A stretch of DNA of 64,000 bases from Yersinia enterocolitica (GCA_002082245.2 NBTC02000002.1:4771142-4835141); one strand, 5' to 3'. Positions 44,879-54,676 are shown, counted from the stretch's first letter. The notes: generated by a model not told the origin, from the sequence alone. Numbers and translations: made by a program.

Positions 44879-46461
44879 AATCCTGCCGTACGTTGCGATT
44901 GAGAATAAAGAAGCCAGGTTAGCGGCAGAGATAGTGCCACCATCAGCAGTGCATAGGGTGATGCCGCGACATAATCAATTTCACTGGTCAACGCCCAAAA
45001 ACCAGTCGCCAGTGTTCGGGTGCCGTTCGGGGCCAGTAATAGTGTGGCGGTCAGCTCATTGGAGATAGCGAGGAACACCAGTGCCGCCCCGGCAGCGGCG
45101 CCAGGAGCAGCAAGGCGCATGGTGGTGCTCCATACGGCTTGAGTGGGTGTTTTGCCCAAGCTGCGGGCCACGTTTTCCAATTCGACCGGGGCGGTCGCAA
45201 TCCCGGCCCGTAAACTGATTAAAGCGCGTGGGGTAAACATCAATAAATAAGCCAGCAAAATAGTGAATTCTGTTTGATACAGCGGGCGAGCAACACGGAT
45301 AGTGATGGTCACCAGCGCCAGCGCGACCACGATACCGGGCAGCGAGCTGGTGACATAATTACAGCCTTCCATCACACGGTGCAAGCGCCCCGGATAGCGC
45401 ACCGATAGCCATGCCATGGGGACGGCACACAATGTAATAATAACCGCACCGCTCAGTGCTAATGCCAGTGTTTGCTTCAAGGCTGGTAGCAGTTCAGGAT
45501 TCAGCCACACATCAATTCCACCAATATAGAGCCAGCGGGCCAGCGTGATAAAGGGCACGCCCAGCGAGAGTGCAGTGAGTACCAATGGCAATAACAGACA
45601 CAGTAGTGTGATGGTTGTACCCATTGAATATGCAGTTTGGCGCCTGGCGCTACCGGAGCCGACCCGAGCATAGCGGTTGTAGCCACGGCTGGTGGCTTCG
45701 ATTAACAATAGCCCCAGGCAACATAACGCCAGAACCCCTGCCAACATATTGGCCGCCGGACCATTAAACGTGGATTGAAATTGGTCAAAAATAGCGGTGG
45801 TAAAAGTATCGAAACGGATCATGGCATACAAGCCATATTCCGCTAATAGATGCAGCGCAATCAGTATCGAACCGCCCCATACGGCTAATTTTAGTTGCGG
45901 CAGAACCACGCGAAAGAAGACCACTGTTGGGGGACTACCCAATGATGATGCTGCGTCTTCAAGGCCGGGATCAAGGCGGCGTAATACAGCGGATGCGGGC
46001 AGATAAATAAAGGGGAAATAGGCAATTACTGAGATAAACACGCCAGCGGCAAGGCCATGCATTGATGGCACCAGACTAATCCATGCATAACTTTGTACAA
46101 AAGCAGGTACGGCTAGCGGTGCAATAGCCAATAGTGACCAAATCCGCCTGCCGGGCAGGGCCGTACGCTCGGTCAGCCATGCCAGTGCAACGCCAATAAT
46201 GGCACAAAGCGGTAAGGTAAAGAGCACCAGGAGCGCGGTGTTAATCAGTAGTTCGCCCACGCGGGGGCGAAAAACCAGGGCTTTGACTGTTGGCCAACCG
46301 GTATCAATAGCGATACCAATAACAAACCCTAATGGCAGCAGGGATAGCAGTGACAACAGAATCGCAATAGCCACAATCCCAAACCCCGGGCGATGGTTAT
46401 ACTGCCGTTGGGCTGCCTTATGCAGTGGAACCGATACAATATCGGTGCTTATATTAGCCAT
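44875..46461 (-). CDS. yfuB: Iron(III) ABC transporter permease
   Basis: From the ATG at 46461 the protein has 528 residues: two fused permease halves, each about six helices, each with an EAA-like loop (about [24 protein letters not shown] and [23 protein letters not shown]). This is the FbpB/SfuB/YfuB fold. A TTG at 46470 is an alternative. Middle gene of the operon. Confidence 0.93.
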   Translation of the reverse strand: MANISTDIVSVPLHKAAQRQYNHRPGFGIVAIAILLSLLSLLPLGFVIGIAIDTGWPTVKALVFRPRVGELLINTALLVLFTLPLCAIIGVALAWLTERTALPGRRIWSLLAIAPLAVPAFVQSYAWISLVPSMHGLAAGVFISVIAYFPFIYLPASAVLRRLDPGLEDAASSLGSPPTVVFFRVVLPQLKLAVWGGSILIALHLLAEYGLYAMIRFDTFTTAIFDQFQSTFNGPAANMLAGVLALCCLGLLLIEATSRGYNRYARVGSGSARRQTAYSMGTTITLLCLLLPLVLTALSLGVPFITLARWLYIGGIDVWLNPELLPALKQTLALALSGAVIITLCAVPMAWLSVRYPGRLHRVMEGCNYVTSSLPGIVVALALVTITIRVARPLYQTEFTILLAYLLMFTPRALISLRAGIATAPVELENVARSLGKTPTQAVWSTTMRLAAPGAAAGAALVFLAISNELTATLLLAPNGTRTLATGFWALTSEIDYVAASPYALLMVALSLPLTWLLYSQSQRTAGL

Positions 46462-46548
46462 AATAGTCAAGGCGCTCGGCTTGTTAAATACCCGTCGCCA
46501 TAGTGATGTGACGGGCTAAAAATGCATTCTATCAGTCGGTTGTCCTTA

Positions 46549-47565
46549 TTACAGCAGACCGGCTTCAGTCATTAACTCAACCACTTTTTTACTGTTGAGT
46601 TTAGACGGCTCAACGTTCGGTGCTTGCAGGTCTTTCAGTGGCACCAATTTAGGGTTTGAAGCGGCATCGACACCAACGGCATACTCAAATGCGGTGTTGG
46701 TACGCAAGATATCCTGGCCTGATTTGCTGGTGATCCATTTGACGAATTCCTGCGCTTGTTTCTGGTGCTTACTGGATGCCAGAACACCGCCGCCGGAGAT
46801 ACTCACAAATGCGCCAGGGTCTTGATGTTTGAAATAATGCAGTTTGGTTTTACCGCTGTTCTCACCTGTTTTGGCTTGATCGACGAAACGGTAATAGTGA
46901 TAGATAACTCCGCCATCGATTTGGCCCGCATTCACCGCTTTCATCACGGTGCTATTACCTTTGTAAGCAGTGAAGTTGGTTTTCATGGCTTTTAGCCATT
47001 CCAACGTGGCTTTTTCGCCTTTCAATTCCAGCATGGCACTGACAATGGCCTGGAAGTCGGCACCCGATGGTGAGGCAGCCCAACGGCCTTTCCATTCAGG
47101 TTTTGCCAAATCCATAATGGATTTAGGTAATTCGGCTTCGCTGATTTTATCCGGGTTATAGACAAACACGGTGCTACGAGCCGCAATACCGGTCCAACGA
47201 CCATGTTCAGGGCGATACTCTTTCGCAACCTGTGCTTGTGTGGCGGCATCCAGTGGTGCGAACAATTTGGCGTTATCGACCAGCACCATTGCCGGCGAGT
47301 TTTCAGTCAGGAAAACGTCGGCGGGAGATGAGTTGCCTTCCTGAACCAGTTGATTACCTAACTCGCTGTCGCCGCCATTACGCAGAGTCACTTTGATGCC
47401 GGTATCTTTGGTAAAACCGTCAACCCAGGATTTCACCAGATTTTCGTGTTGAGCATTATAAATCACGATACCTTCATCATTTGATGCGGCATTGACGGAG
47501 AACGCCAGCATCATTGAGGAAGCCAGTAGGGCGACAGGGCCGAAAGAGGGGAAACGTAACTTCAT
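46549..47565 (-). CDS. yfuA: Periplasmic iron(III)-binding protein
   Basis: From the ATG at 47565 the protein has 338 residues with a signal peptide (MKLRFPSFGPVALLASSMMLAFSVNAASN). The mature chain is ferric-binding (FbpA) like: GIVIYNAQHENLVKSWVDGF, DVFLTENSPAM and the tyrosine ligands in GGVIYHYYRFVDQ. Y. enterocolitica and Y. pestis YfuA are established iron-uptake proteins. It is preceded by a Fur box at 47656-47674. Confidence 0.94.
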   Translation of the reverse strand: MKLRFPSFGPVALLASSMMLAFSVNAASNDEGIVIYNAQHENLVKSWVDGFTKDTGIKVTLRNGGDSELGNQLVQEGNSSPADVFLTENSPAMVLVDNAKLFAPLDAATQAQVAKEYRPEHGRWTGIAARSTVFVYNPDKISEAELPKSIMDLAKPEWKGRWAASPSGADFQAIVSAMLELKGEKATLEWLKAMKTNFTAYKGNSTVMKAVNAGQIDGGVIYHYYRFVDQAKTGENSGKTKLHYFKHQDPGAFVSISGGGVLASSKHQKQAQEFVKWITSKSGQDILRTNTAFEYAVGVDAASNPKLVPLKDLQAPNVEPSKLNSKKVVELMTEAGLL

Positions 47566-47655
47566 AAACTGAGATCCTTTTAAAAGCTCAAAGAAGAAAA
47601 CGAGATTGTCAGGCAACCGCAAAACAGAGCAATTGTATAGAAAGAAATTAACAAT

Positions 47656-47674
47656 GATAGTGAAAATCATTCGC
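47656..47674. promoter_or_regulatory. Fur box upstream of yfuA
   Basis: GATAGTGAAAATCATTCGC matches the 19-base Fur consensus GATAATGATAATCATTATC at 15 of 19 positions. It lies about 90 bases before the yfuA ATG. Iron repression of yfuABC is expected. Confidence 0.75.
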
Positions 47675-47738
47675 GTTATTTGCTACCAAATGTTTCATTT
47701 TCAGTACTATTTTTTGTATGGGTAACTCGGTTCATAAT

Positions 47739-47774
47739 AAAAAATCCCAGACAAATGCAAGCCGGGATTTTTTT
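47739..47774 (-). terminator. Terminator beside a 5'-truncated minus-strand gene end
   Basis: Stem AAAAATCCC/GGGATTTTT with T7 on the minus strand. It immediately follows a minus-strand frame (47792-47905, no start, ending KKPPGRKWT and stop) that looks like the 3' end of a lost gene. Confidence 0.55.
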
Positions 47775-47916
47775 ACCTGCCAGTCAACTCATCAAGTCCA
47801 CTTCCTGCCAGGCGGTTTCTTAGCCAGCATCATCTCAATAAAATCAGTGGACTGCTGCTTACGGTTCGGTAACTTACAGGTTTTGCGCAGTGTCTGTATA
47901 ATTTCCGCCACTGGTA

Positions 47917-48921
47917 GTGTGGGCAGCCAACATCTATATGGATGAGGTGCATCCAGGCAAGAAAATCGCTGATTTGTCCGAACCTGATAAGAGAATTATT
48001 AGTGCGATTAGTACCTTAACTGCCGGTATCCTGGGTGGCTTAAGTACTGATAGCAGCACCGGCCTTCTCATCGGCGCGCAGGCTGGGAAGAACGCGGTGG
48101 AGAATAACTCGCTGAGTGGTGATGCGGCGCGTGAAACAGTTAAACAGGTGACGGCCAACCTGAAAGATCAGGTCAGGGATAAACTTGGTGAAGGGACATT
48201 GTCTGCTATTGTTAACAGCATTATCGGTGCGGCGGCAGATAGCGGTGATGCGTTATTAGGTGGAGCGGATTACGGTGCTGATGCGGCGATGGCGCTCACC
48301 TCATGCGCCATGGGAGACAGTTACTGCACTCAGGCATTGAACGATCTGGCGGGTAAAAATCAGGCAGCGGCAGATACGCTGAAAGCCCTGATGAAGAGTG
48401 AAACCTGGTCAGCGGTTGCAGGACAGGTGAAAGAAGCGGCTCAAGGTAACCAGCTTGCTCTGGAAGCCACAGGTGGAATGCTGGCAGGTATTCTTCTACC
48501 AGGCAAGAAACTACCTGATGGTGTTGCTGGTAAGGCCGAGTCTATTGCTGCTGATATAGGCAAAACTGGTACTGTATTTGATTCTATAAAAGGGACCCAG
48601 CCTGTTTACCCTGGTTCTGTTATACCGAAATCTTTTGAAATGACACTACCTAACGGTCAAAAAGTGTGGGTACATGGCAATGCTACAGAACACATGGCAG
48701 AATATGCGGCATCTAAAGCCGTAACTAATACGCCAGAGGCGGTCAGACTTGCCAGCCAGACAGAACTCAGAAGTTTTCAAGCTGCGTTAGATACCGCGAC
48801 AAAGAACGGTATGTCATATGGGCGTATAACAGTCGATGGTTGGCAACTGGAAATCAAACCTCCACGTGCTGCTGGTGAGTTGCCAACAGTCATTCATGCT
48901 CGTTATCTAGGGGCAAATTAA
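47917..48921 (+). CDS. CdiA-type toxin fragment: VENN pretoxin region plus C-terminal toxin domain
   Basis: This 334-residue frame starts with GTG and has no ribosome site; upstream it hits a stop. It carries the pretoxin motif AGKNAVENNSLSGD (VENN) typical of CDI/filamentous-haemagglutinin proteins, an Ala-rich pretoxin region, and a C-terminal domain (about 225-334, SFEMTLPNGQKVWVHGNATEHMAEYAAS ... ITVDGWQLEIKPP) that ends right before a small acidic gene. This is the layout of a displaced CdiA-CT/CdiI module. The large secretion and receptor-binding part is absent. The toxin activity is not recognised; an RNase or other nuclease is possible. Confidence 0.75.
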   Translation: MWAANIYMDEVHPGKKIADLSEPDKRIISAISTLTAGILGGLSTDSSTGLLIGAQAGKNAVENNSLSGDAARETVKQVTANLKDQVRDKLGEGTLSAIVNSIIGAAADSGDALLGGADYGADAAMALTSCAMGDSYCTQALNDLAGKNQAAADTLKALMKSETWSAVAGQVKEAAQGNQLALEATGGMLAGILLPGKKLPDGVAGKAESIAADIGKTGTVFDSIKGTQPVYPGSVIPKSFEMTLPNGQKVWVHGNATEHMAEYAASKAVTNTPEAVRLASQTELRSFQAALDTATKNGMSYGRITVDGWQLEIKPPRAAGELPTVIHARYLGAN

Positions 48922-49305
48922 ATGGATATAGAAATTACAAGTCCGATCAATATCACATTGGACGTAATAGAACTTGATGAACATATTCCATCATTGAAGT
49001 TTAATCTGGCGATTCAAGTAGATAAATTTAGTTATAGTTTGAATGTCAGTTCCCAGGTATGGCTTGAATGCCAATGCTTTGATGAATTTATCGACAATAT
49101 ACGGAATGATGATATAGCCCATCTTAAAGATATGAATGGATGTTTTGAGTTGATTGTAAATCCAGTTTTAGGATGGCTTGAATGGTCATGTGCTAAAGAA
49201 GAACTGCATGGATATACCACAGTATCAAAAGGCAGAGAAAAGTTAACGGACGATGCGAAATCTGCAATATATGCAGCGTTTAATGATTATCCTAAATGGT
49301 GGTGA
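48922..49305 (+). CDS. Probable immunity protein for the CdiA-type toxin fragment
   Basis: The 127-residue acidic protein (many D/E, ends NDYPKWW) starts directly at the toxin-fragment stop codon (0-base gap), the standard place for a CdiI immunity gene. No named family recognised. No signal peptide, so cytoplasmic. Followed by a strong hairpin terminator. Confidence 0.65.
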   Translation: MDIEITSPINITLDVIELDEHIPSLKFNLAIQVDKFSYSLNVSSQVWLECQCFDEFIDNIRNDDIAHLKDMNGCFELIVNPVLGWLEWSCAKEELHGYTTVSKGREKLTDDAKSAIYAAFNDYPKWW

Positions 49306-49344
49306 CTGTTAGATCAGGTCTAAGCTACTACAACTAAAAGTAGC

Positions 49345-49367
49345 AACCCCAGCCTTGGCTGGGGGTT
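49345..49367 (+). terminator. Terminator after the toxin/immunity pair
   Basis: Near-perfect stem AACCCCAGCC/GGCTGGGGGTT with a 2-base loop, 40 bases after the immunity gene stop. Confidence 0.7.
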
Positions 49368-49381
49368 ACTACTTCTAAGCC

Positions 49382-49708
49382 CTAAATCCCCACACTTCCC
49401 GCCGCCACAACCGAATAACACCGGGCGCGGCGGTCACCTCCAGTTGTTCCGCGTCAGTGATCCCAGAATCGGTGATCCAATCCCTGCCGATAATCACCTC
49501 GCCGTTCTCCCGCACCCAATCCGCCCCCAAATCTTGCCGGTCTTGGCTGGCTTCGCACAGCGCGTCCCAGGTGGTGGCGTCGGTGACGACAGTGATCCAG
49601 AGCTGGTGATGTTGGAGCGTCAGTTGCAGCGGTAAAACCGAGTTTGGCCAACGTCACGCTTTCGATCGTCAGTTCAGGGATCGGCTCAGGGGTAAAAGTG
49701 ATGTTCAT
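49382..49708 (-). pseudogene. Frameshifted gene downstream of symE-like locus
   Basis: ATG at 49708 begins MNITFTPEPIPELTIESVTLAKLG, overlapping the SymE frame stop (ATGA). The frame is broken at about 49645; the next frame continues LPLQLTLQHHQLWITVVTD ... TWDALCEASQDRQDLGADWV ... RLWRREVWGFR to a stop at 49382. Joined, this gives about 108 residues. I do not know the family; the position suggests a SymE-associated partner. Confidence 0.55.
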
Positions 49709-49943
49709 ACATTCCCCTCCGTGGCGGGCGCGGTGCGGATAATCAACTGGCCGTGTTCGGGGGTAACAGTAACGTGCTAGCCGGTAGTAAATCCCAATGC
49801 TTCCAGCCACTTACCGCTCAGGATAAGTTTAGGCTGAGGGTGCTTTTTACCGCCACTAGGTGAATAATACACTGTATAATCATTGGCTTATGTTCTTTTT
49901 CTTCAGTTGCTGCCTGTTCTGACTTACAATCACGCTTAGCCAT
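49705..49943 (-). pseudogene. SymE-like toxin gene, broken by frameshift and stop
   Basis: ATG at 49943 begins MAKRDCKSEQAATEEKEHKP. After a frameshift near 49880 the sequence continues YDYTVYYSPSGGKKHPQPKLILSGKWLEALGFTTG, matching the SymE fold (P-x-L-x-L-x-G-x-W-L-x-x-x-G-F). A TAG interrupts it, then HVTVTPEHGQLIIRTAP follows to the TGA. SymE is an SOS-linked AbrB-fold toxin normally held down by antisense SymR RNA. Not functional here as read. From 49944 to 50170 nothing else is recognised. Confidence 0.7.
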
Positions 49944-50170
49944 AGTACCTGTTGTATGATCAACTGACCCAGTTCTGTGATCACTTCGATCTTCTGCCTG
50001 GTGGTAAATCTGAGCGGCTCCAGTCATCTTTCCTTAATCGCCAGTTGTGGCCGTGGGTTCTGATTTATAAATGCATCGTACCTCCTTTATTGTTCGAATT
50101 TTCCTGTTTGTTCGTGGCAGACAATGACTTAACATAGCTATCACTTTTTTGTATGGTTTATGGGTATTCG

Positions 50171-51250
50171 ATGCGCTACTTGGCTATTATTGTTCCCTTA
50201 CTTACGTTGCTCTCTGCCTGTAGTAGCAAACCGACACCTCCTGTTGCTGCCGAGCCATCGGCGGGCCTGATACAGAGCGGTTTCTTGCTTGAGCCGCAAC
50301 ATGTGGGGCATTTGCAAAACGGTGATTTTGCTTATAACGCCGACACAGCCCGATTTGTTGACAAAATGGTGCGTGAACACGGTTTTGAGCCTCAACAACT
50401 GCATGATGTATTAGCCCAAACTAAAAAACTGGATTTTGTTATCCGCTTGATGGATAAACAAGCGCCATCGGCAGGCCGTCCTTCCGGCCCTAATGGTGCG
50501 TGGAACCGCTATCGCAAACAGTTTATTACCCCGGATAATGTGCAAAACGGTGTTAACTTCTGGAACCAACATCAAGAGGCGTTGCAACGCGCCTATGAGG
50601 TTTACGGCGTGCCACCAGAGATTATCGTCGGAATCATTGGGGTTGAGACTCGCTGGGGCCGGGTGATGGGTAAAACGCGCATCATTGATGCCCTGGCAAC
50701 ACTCTCCTTTGCTTATCCACGCCGTGCTGAGTACTTTTCTGGCGAGCTGGAAACCTTCCTGTTGATGGCTCGTGCGGAGGGTAATGATCCGCTCAGCTTG
50801 CGGGGGTCTTATGCGGGCGCGATGGGGTACGGCCAATTTATGCCATCATCATTCAAAAGCTATGCTGTTGATTTTAATGGTAACGGCCACATCAATTTAT
50901 GGGATCCGGAAGATGCCATCGGCAGTGTCGCTAACTACTTCAAATCCCATGGCTGGACCAAAGGTGCGATGGTCGCGGTGCCCGCTAATGGGCAAGCGCC
51001 GTACCTTGATAATGGCTTTAAGACGAAATACCCTATCTCGATGTTATCTGCCGCAGGGCTAAGCCCGTCTGGTTCGCTAGAGGGTTATCAAGAGGCCAGC
51101 TTACTGCGTCTGGATGTCGGCACCGGTTATCAGTATTGGTACGGGTTACCCAATTTCTACACGATTACCCGCTACAACCACAGCACCCATTACGCGATGG
51201 CGGTATGGCAGCTAGGTGAGGCAGTAGGCAGGGCACGTTCAATACAGTAA
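50171..51250 (+). CDS. mltB: Membrane-bound lytic murein transglycosylase B (MltB type)
   Basis: From the ATG at 50171 this is a 359-residue lipoprotein with the lipobox LLSACSS after a short signal. The catalytic glutamate lies in IIVGIIGVETRWGR. Further motifs are YAGAMGYGQFMPSSF, DFNGNGHINLWDPEDAIGSVANYFKSHGW (EF-hand-like Ca site) and FYTITRYNHSTHYAMAVWQLG. It cleaves peptidoglycan to anhydromuropeptides at the outer membrane. The length is close to E. coli MltB (361). An in-frame GTG/ATG upstream at 50153 is less likely. Confidence 0.93.
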   Translation: MRYLAIIVPLLTLLSACSSKPTPPVAAEPSAGLIQSGFLLEPQHVGHLQNGDFAYNADTARFVDKMVREHGFEPQQLHDVLAQTKKLDFVIRLMDKQAPSAGRPSGPNGAWNRYRKQFITPDNVQNGVNFWNQHQEALQRAYEVYGVPPEIIVGIIGVETRWGRVMGKTRIIDALATLSFAYPRRAEYFSGELETFLLMARAEGNDPLSLRGSYAGAMGYGQFMPSSFKSYAVDFNGNGHINLWDPEDAIGSVANYFKSHGWTKGAMVAVPANGQAPYLDNGFKTKYPISMLSAAGLSPSGSLEGYQEASLLRLDVGTGYQYWYGLPNFYTITRYNHSTHYAMAVWQLGEAVGRARSIQ

Positions 51251-51300
51251 ATGGTGAGTGAAAGGCGTTGCCGACGGTTAGCGTCGTTATGGCAAGTAGT

Positions 51301-51334
51301 AAAAGGGCCACATGTTACGATGTGGCCCTTTTCT
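51301..51334. terminator. Bidirectional terminator between mltB and the APC permease gene
   Basis: Twelve-pair perfect stem AAAAGGGCCACA/TGTGGCCCTTTT with an 8-base loop. Usable on both strands for the convergent genes. Confidence 0.9.
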
Positions 51335-51352
51335 ATTAGTGGTTGGTGCTTC

Positions 51353-52693
51353 TTACAACAGGTGTGAAATATCATCTGGATTAACGGATGGCGGCGATTT
51401 ACGCCAGCCGCGAGTCAGCCACAGCAAGTAGATAAAGCCTGCCAATAGCCACAATAAGCCGACTTCAAGCGCCCGTTGCTCAAGGTGAACCCACAGCCAC
51501 ACCGACATGACGAATCCCATCATGGGTAATAGCCCGTACTTAAACATAGCCGCAGTACCGCGGCGTTTCTCATTGATAATAAAATGCTTTATCACACTCA
51601 AATTAACAAAGGTGAAGGCACCGAGGGCACCAAAGCTTATCATCGATACCACTAAGTTCAGGTCAAGGAACAGGGCCAGCAGCGAGATGGTGGCAACGAA
51701 TAAAATGGCCCGCCACGGTGTGTGGAATTTGCGATGCAGATGGAAGAACACTTTGCGTGGTAGTACGCCTTCACGCCCCATGGCATAGAAAATACGCGAC
51801 ACACTGGTCTGCGCGGTCATTGCGGAGGCATAAACGCCGGTCAAATAGGTGGCCATAAAGAAGTTATACATCCACTTACCACCGACATGCTCGGAGATAA
51901 TCAGGCTGGCGGTATCCTGATGTGGAATCAACAATTTCCAATCGGGATAGGCCAAATGGGCAGCATAGGAAACGGCGATAAAAATAGCACCGGCGCTGAT
52001 CACCGTAAAGAGAATGGCCCGTGGCAGAGTGCGTTTGGCGTCGTGCGCCTCTTCGGCCATGGTCGCGATGGCATCAAAACCGAGGAAGGCCAAACAGAGC
52101 ACTGCCGCACCAGAGAGTAACCCGGATAGGTCACCGGCATTCACCAGCAGCGGCTTCATTAACGCTTCCGGGCTTAAATCGGCCTGACTGAAAGAGAGCG
52201 CAATAAATAATATGATAAAGACCATCTGTGCTGCGATCAGCGAGAAATTAACTGAGGTGAGTAAACGCACGCCCAGAATATTAAGCAGACTGACACTGAT
52301 GATAGACGCAATAATAAATACCGGAGCGGGAATAGCCGGAAATGCCTCATGCAAGAAAATGCCTAAAACTAAATAATTAAGGATTGGCAGGAACAGATAA
52401 TCCAAAATTTGCGCCCAACCCACCAGAAAACCGGTTTTCCCGCCAAAACTACGCTGAACATAGGAATAGGCGGAGCCAGACAGCGGCATGGCGCTGGTCA
52501 TCCGGCAATAACTGAGGGCGGTAAACAGAATGGTGGCAACAGTCACCAGATAGGCAACGGGCAAATGCCCCTGACTTAATACGGTCACCTGTCCATAGGT
52601 AGTGAATACGCCTAAAGGCACCATATAGGCAAGCCCGAAAGCGACCAGCGCGGGGGTTTTAAGCACTCTGCGCAACTGAATGTTTTGTGGCAT
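51353..52693 (-). CDS. APC-superfamily amino acid/polyamine permease (YgjI-like)
   Basis: This 446-residue protein has 12 hydrophobic helices. It opens LRRVLKTPALVAFGLAYMVPLGVFTTYG, followed by SGSAYSYVQRSFGGKTGFLVGW and FLGFDAIATMAEEAHDAKRTLPRAI, the APC consensus. The substrate is unknown; putrescine or an amino acid is plausible. It lies upstream of an amidohydrolase on the same strand, about 200 bases apart, so they may form one catabolic unit (inference). Confidence 0.85.
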   Translation of the reverse strand: MPQNIQLRRVLKTPALVAFGLAYMVPLGVFTTYGQVTVLSQGHLPVAYLVTVATILFTALSYCRMTSAMPLSGSAYSYVQRSFGGKTGFLVGWAQILDYLFLPILNYLVLGIFLHEAFPAIPAPVFIIASIISVSLLNILGVRLLTSVNFSLIAAQMVFIILFIALSFSQADLSPEALMKPLLVNAGDLSGLLSGAAVLCLAFLGFDAIATMAEEAHDAKRTLPRAILFTVISAGAIFIAVSYAAHLAYPDWKLLIPHQDTASLIISEHVGGKWMYNFFMATYLTGVYASAMTAQTSVSRIFYAMGREGVLPRKVFFHLHRKFHTPWRAILFVATISLLALFLDLNLVVSMISFGALGAFTFVNLSVIKHFIINEKRRGTAAMFKYGLLPMMGFVMSVWLWVHLEQRALEVGLLWLLAGFIYLLWLTRGWRKSPPSVNPDDISHLL

Positions 52694-52894
52694 TACCGTA
52701 TCATCTCCTGGTGAGAAAAAGCACCGTTACGCTGCATTTTTATGCAGCTATAGAACATAAAGGAGCGGATTTTGACATAAGGGTCGCTGTAACGCCAATG
52801 ACTTCCTTCTTAGCCTATGTTGTCGTGCTCAACTCTGCTCCTGACAGATTTGCCCCCCGCATCACCGACGTGAATCAATGATGCGGGGCATTCA

Positions 52895-54676
52895 CTAGGC
52901 TTGATAAACCACATTACCGCCGATCAGCGTAGAGTCCACCTGTGTCTGGTAAATAGCGTTTGGCGACTGCTCAAACAGGTTATTTTTCAGAATGATAATA
53001 TCGGCGAACTTCCCTGCTTCCAGTGAGCCGATATATTGCTCTTTGGCAATCATATAAGCGGCATCAATAGTGGCAGAACGTAATGTTTCAATCAGCGTCA
53101 GGTCACGATCATTATCCAGCCGTGGGCCAGCCGGATGACCGTCGAGATCCCATGCACGACGGGTCATACCCACTTGCAGGTTGTACCATTCATCTAGCCT
53201 GTCAATGGGCCAGTCACTGCCATACGCAATACGTGCGCCAGCATCAAGGAAGCGTGCTGCTGGCTCCATATGCAGGAAACGGGCCTCGCCCAACATCTCA
53301 CGCTCTTCATCAATTAGTACCCCCGGTAAGCCGGCCCACTGGAAGGAAAGCACTGCTGTTGCTCCCAGTTTGGCAAAACGATCATATTGATGGGGGGCAA
53401 CCAGCTCGTTATGTGCTAATCCTGGGCGGATATCTTTGCCCGGCAAGGCGGCGCGCATCTGTTCCACTGCATCCAGCACCATCTCGATGGCCCCATCACC
53501 CACGGTATGAGTGTGTGGATGAAGACCTGCGCGGGCGCACTCCAGAATCACGGCATTGACTACTGGCGCGCTAAAATAGAGGTCGCCATAGCGCTCGGTA
53601 TCTTGCCAGTCAGGTTGTTGTGCTGAACCCTGGTTGGCACGATACGGCTCCAGTAATGCAGCGGTCATGGTTGGGGGTTGCAATACCCCGTCGATAAACA
53701 ATTTCAGGTGATCGACGGCGAAACTCGGTGCGGGTGTCCATGCGTGGCTTCCCCATTGGTGGGCGAACTCTAGCACCTCTTGTACCACGCGAGCGGCGTC
53801 CTGTGGGCCTTGCAGGCTATCAGGGGTCACTTCTTTAGCACCCAGTACCCGTAAGGTTAATGCGTCACGTTCATGCAAGCGACGGAAAGCCAGTAACTGT
53901 TCGGCAAAAACACGAGTATCCATCACGGTAGTGACACCTTGCGCATTAAGTACTTGCTGCACATGGGCCGCAATTTGCACATTCTTTTCCGCTGTGGCGG
54001 AGGGGATACTGTCAAAGGCGCGCATGGCGGGCGCATCTTCCAAAATACCGGTCAATTTACCGTGGGTATCGCTGGCAATTTTGCCATCTGGCGGTACTGG
54101 GGTGTGTTCATCAATACCCAGCAATTCCAGCGCGCGGCTGTTGGCCGCCAGCGTGTGGCAGTCATTGGAGAACAATGCGATTGGACGGCAGGTATTGAGC
54201 GAATCCAAGGCCTTTCGGCTCATATCAGCGCCGACGGGTGTCATCGCCTGACGCTGCCAGGCGCGCACGGTCAGCCAGTCATTTTCACCGTTAAAAGGAT
54301 CGCTATCGAGGTGTTGCTGGATAATATCCAGTGTCTGTTCAACACTTAGCGCAGCGTAATTGAGGTTACAACCAATCAGTTGTTTCCCGCCCCAAAACGG
54401 GTGCATATGGCTGTCAATCAGGCCGGGCATCATAAACTTACCCGCCAGATCGATAAGTTGAGTATGCGCGCTAGCGAATTGCTGTTTGATCTCCTCACCG
54501 CCCGTGGCCAGAATATAGCCCTGGCCGATGGCGATGGCACTGCAAACCGTATTATCAGCATCTGCCGTATAAATTGTGCCGTTGTAATAAATACTGTCGG
54601 CGACAGGAGTCTGTTTAGTCATGTTATGTACTTTATAATATGTCCCTTCTTCCTTGACGTTAGCTGCTCCCGGCAT
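52895..54676 (-). CDS. Metal-dependent amidohydrolase, YtcJ-like
   Basis: From the ATG at 54676 (AGGTGA 5 bases upstream) the protein has 593 residues; a shorter start at 54622 would give MTKQTPVADSIYYNG. The amidohydrolase motifs are GLIDSHMHPFWGG (metal His), LHPHTHTVGDGAIEMVLDA, GLAHNELVAPHQYDRF and AYGSDWPIDRLDEW (catalytic Asp), with the terminal ADIIILKNNLFE strand. YtcJ-type enzymes hydrolyse N-substituted amides or formamides; the substrate is unknown. It sits between the permease and the smvR gene. Confidence 0.85.
   Translation of the reverse strand: MPGAANVKEEGTYYKVHNMTKQTPVADSIYYNGTIYTADADNTVCSAIAIGQGYILATGGEEIKQQFASAHTQLIDLAGKFMMPGLIDSHMHPFWGGKQLIGCNLNYAALSVEQTLDIIQQHLDSDPFNGENDWLTVRAWQRQAMTPVGADMSRKALDSLNTCRPIALFSNDCHTLAANSRALELLGIDEHTPVPPDGKIASDTHGKLTGILEDAPAMRAFDSIPSATAEKNVQIAAHVQQVLNAQGVTTVMDTRVFAEQLLAFRRLHERDALTLRVLGAKEVTPDSLQGPQDAARVVQEVLEFAHQWGSHAWTPAPSFAVDHLKLFIDGVLQPPTMTAALLEPYRANQGSAQQPDWQDTERYGDLYFSAPVVNAVILECARAGLHPHTHTVGDGAIEMVLDAVEQMRAALPGKDIRPGLAHNELVAPHQYDRFAKLGATAVLSFQWAGLPGVLIDEEREMLGEARFLHMEPAARFLDAGARIAYGSDWPIDRLDEWYNLQVGMTRRAWDLDGHPAGPRLDNDRDLTLIETLRSATIDAAYMIAKEQYIGSLEAGKFADIIILKNNLFEQSPNAIYQTQVDSTLIGGNVVYQA

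Noticed and set aside
47792..47905. Minus-strand frame VAEIIQTLRKTCKLPNRKQ ... KKPPGRKWT
   Set aside because: No start and no recognised family; recorded as a likely truncated gene end under the junction finding, not as a CDS.
49454..49810. 118-residue minus-strand frame across the SymE-like locus
   Set aside because: It joins parts of two frameshifted genes in one frame and its long Arg/Gly tail is frameshift noise.
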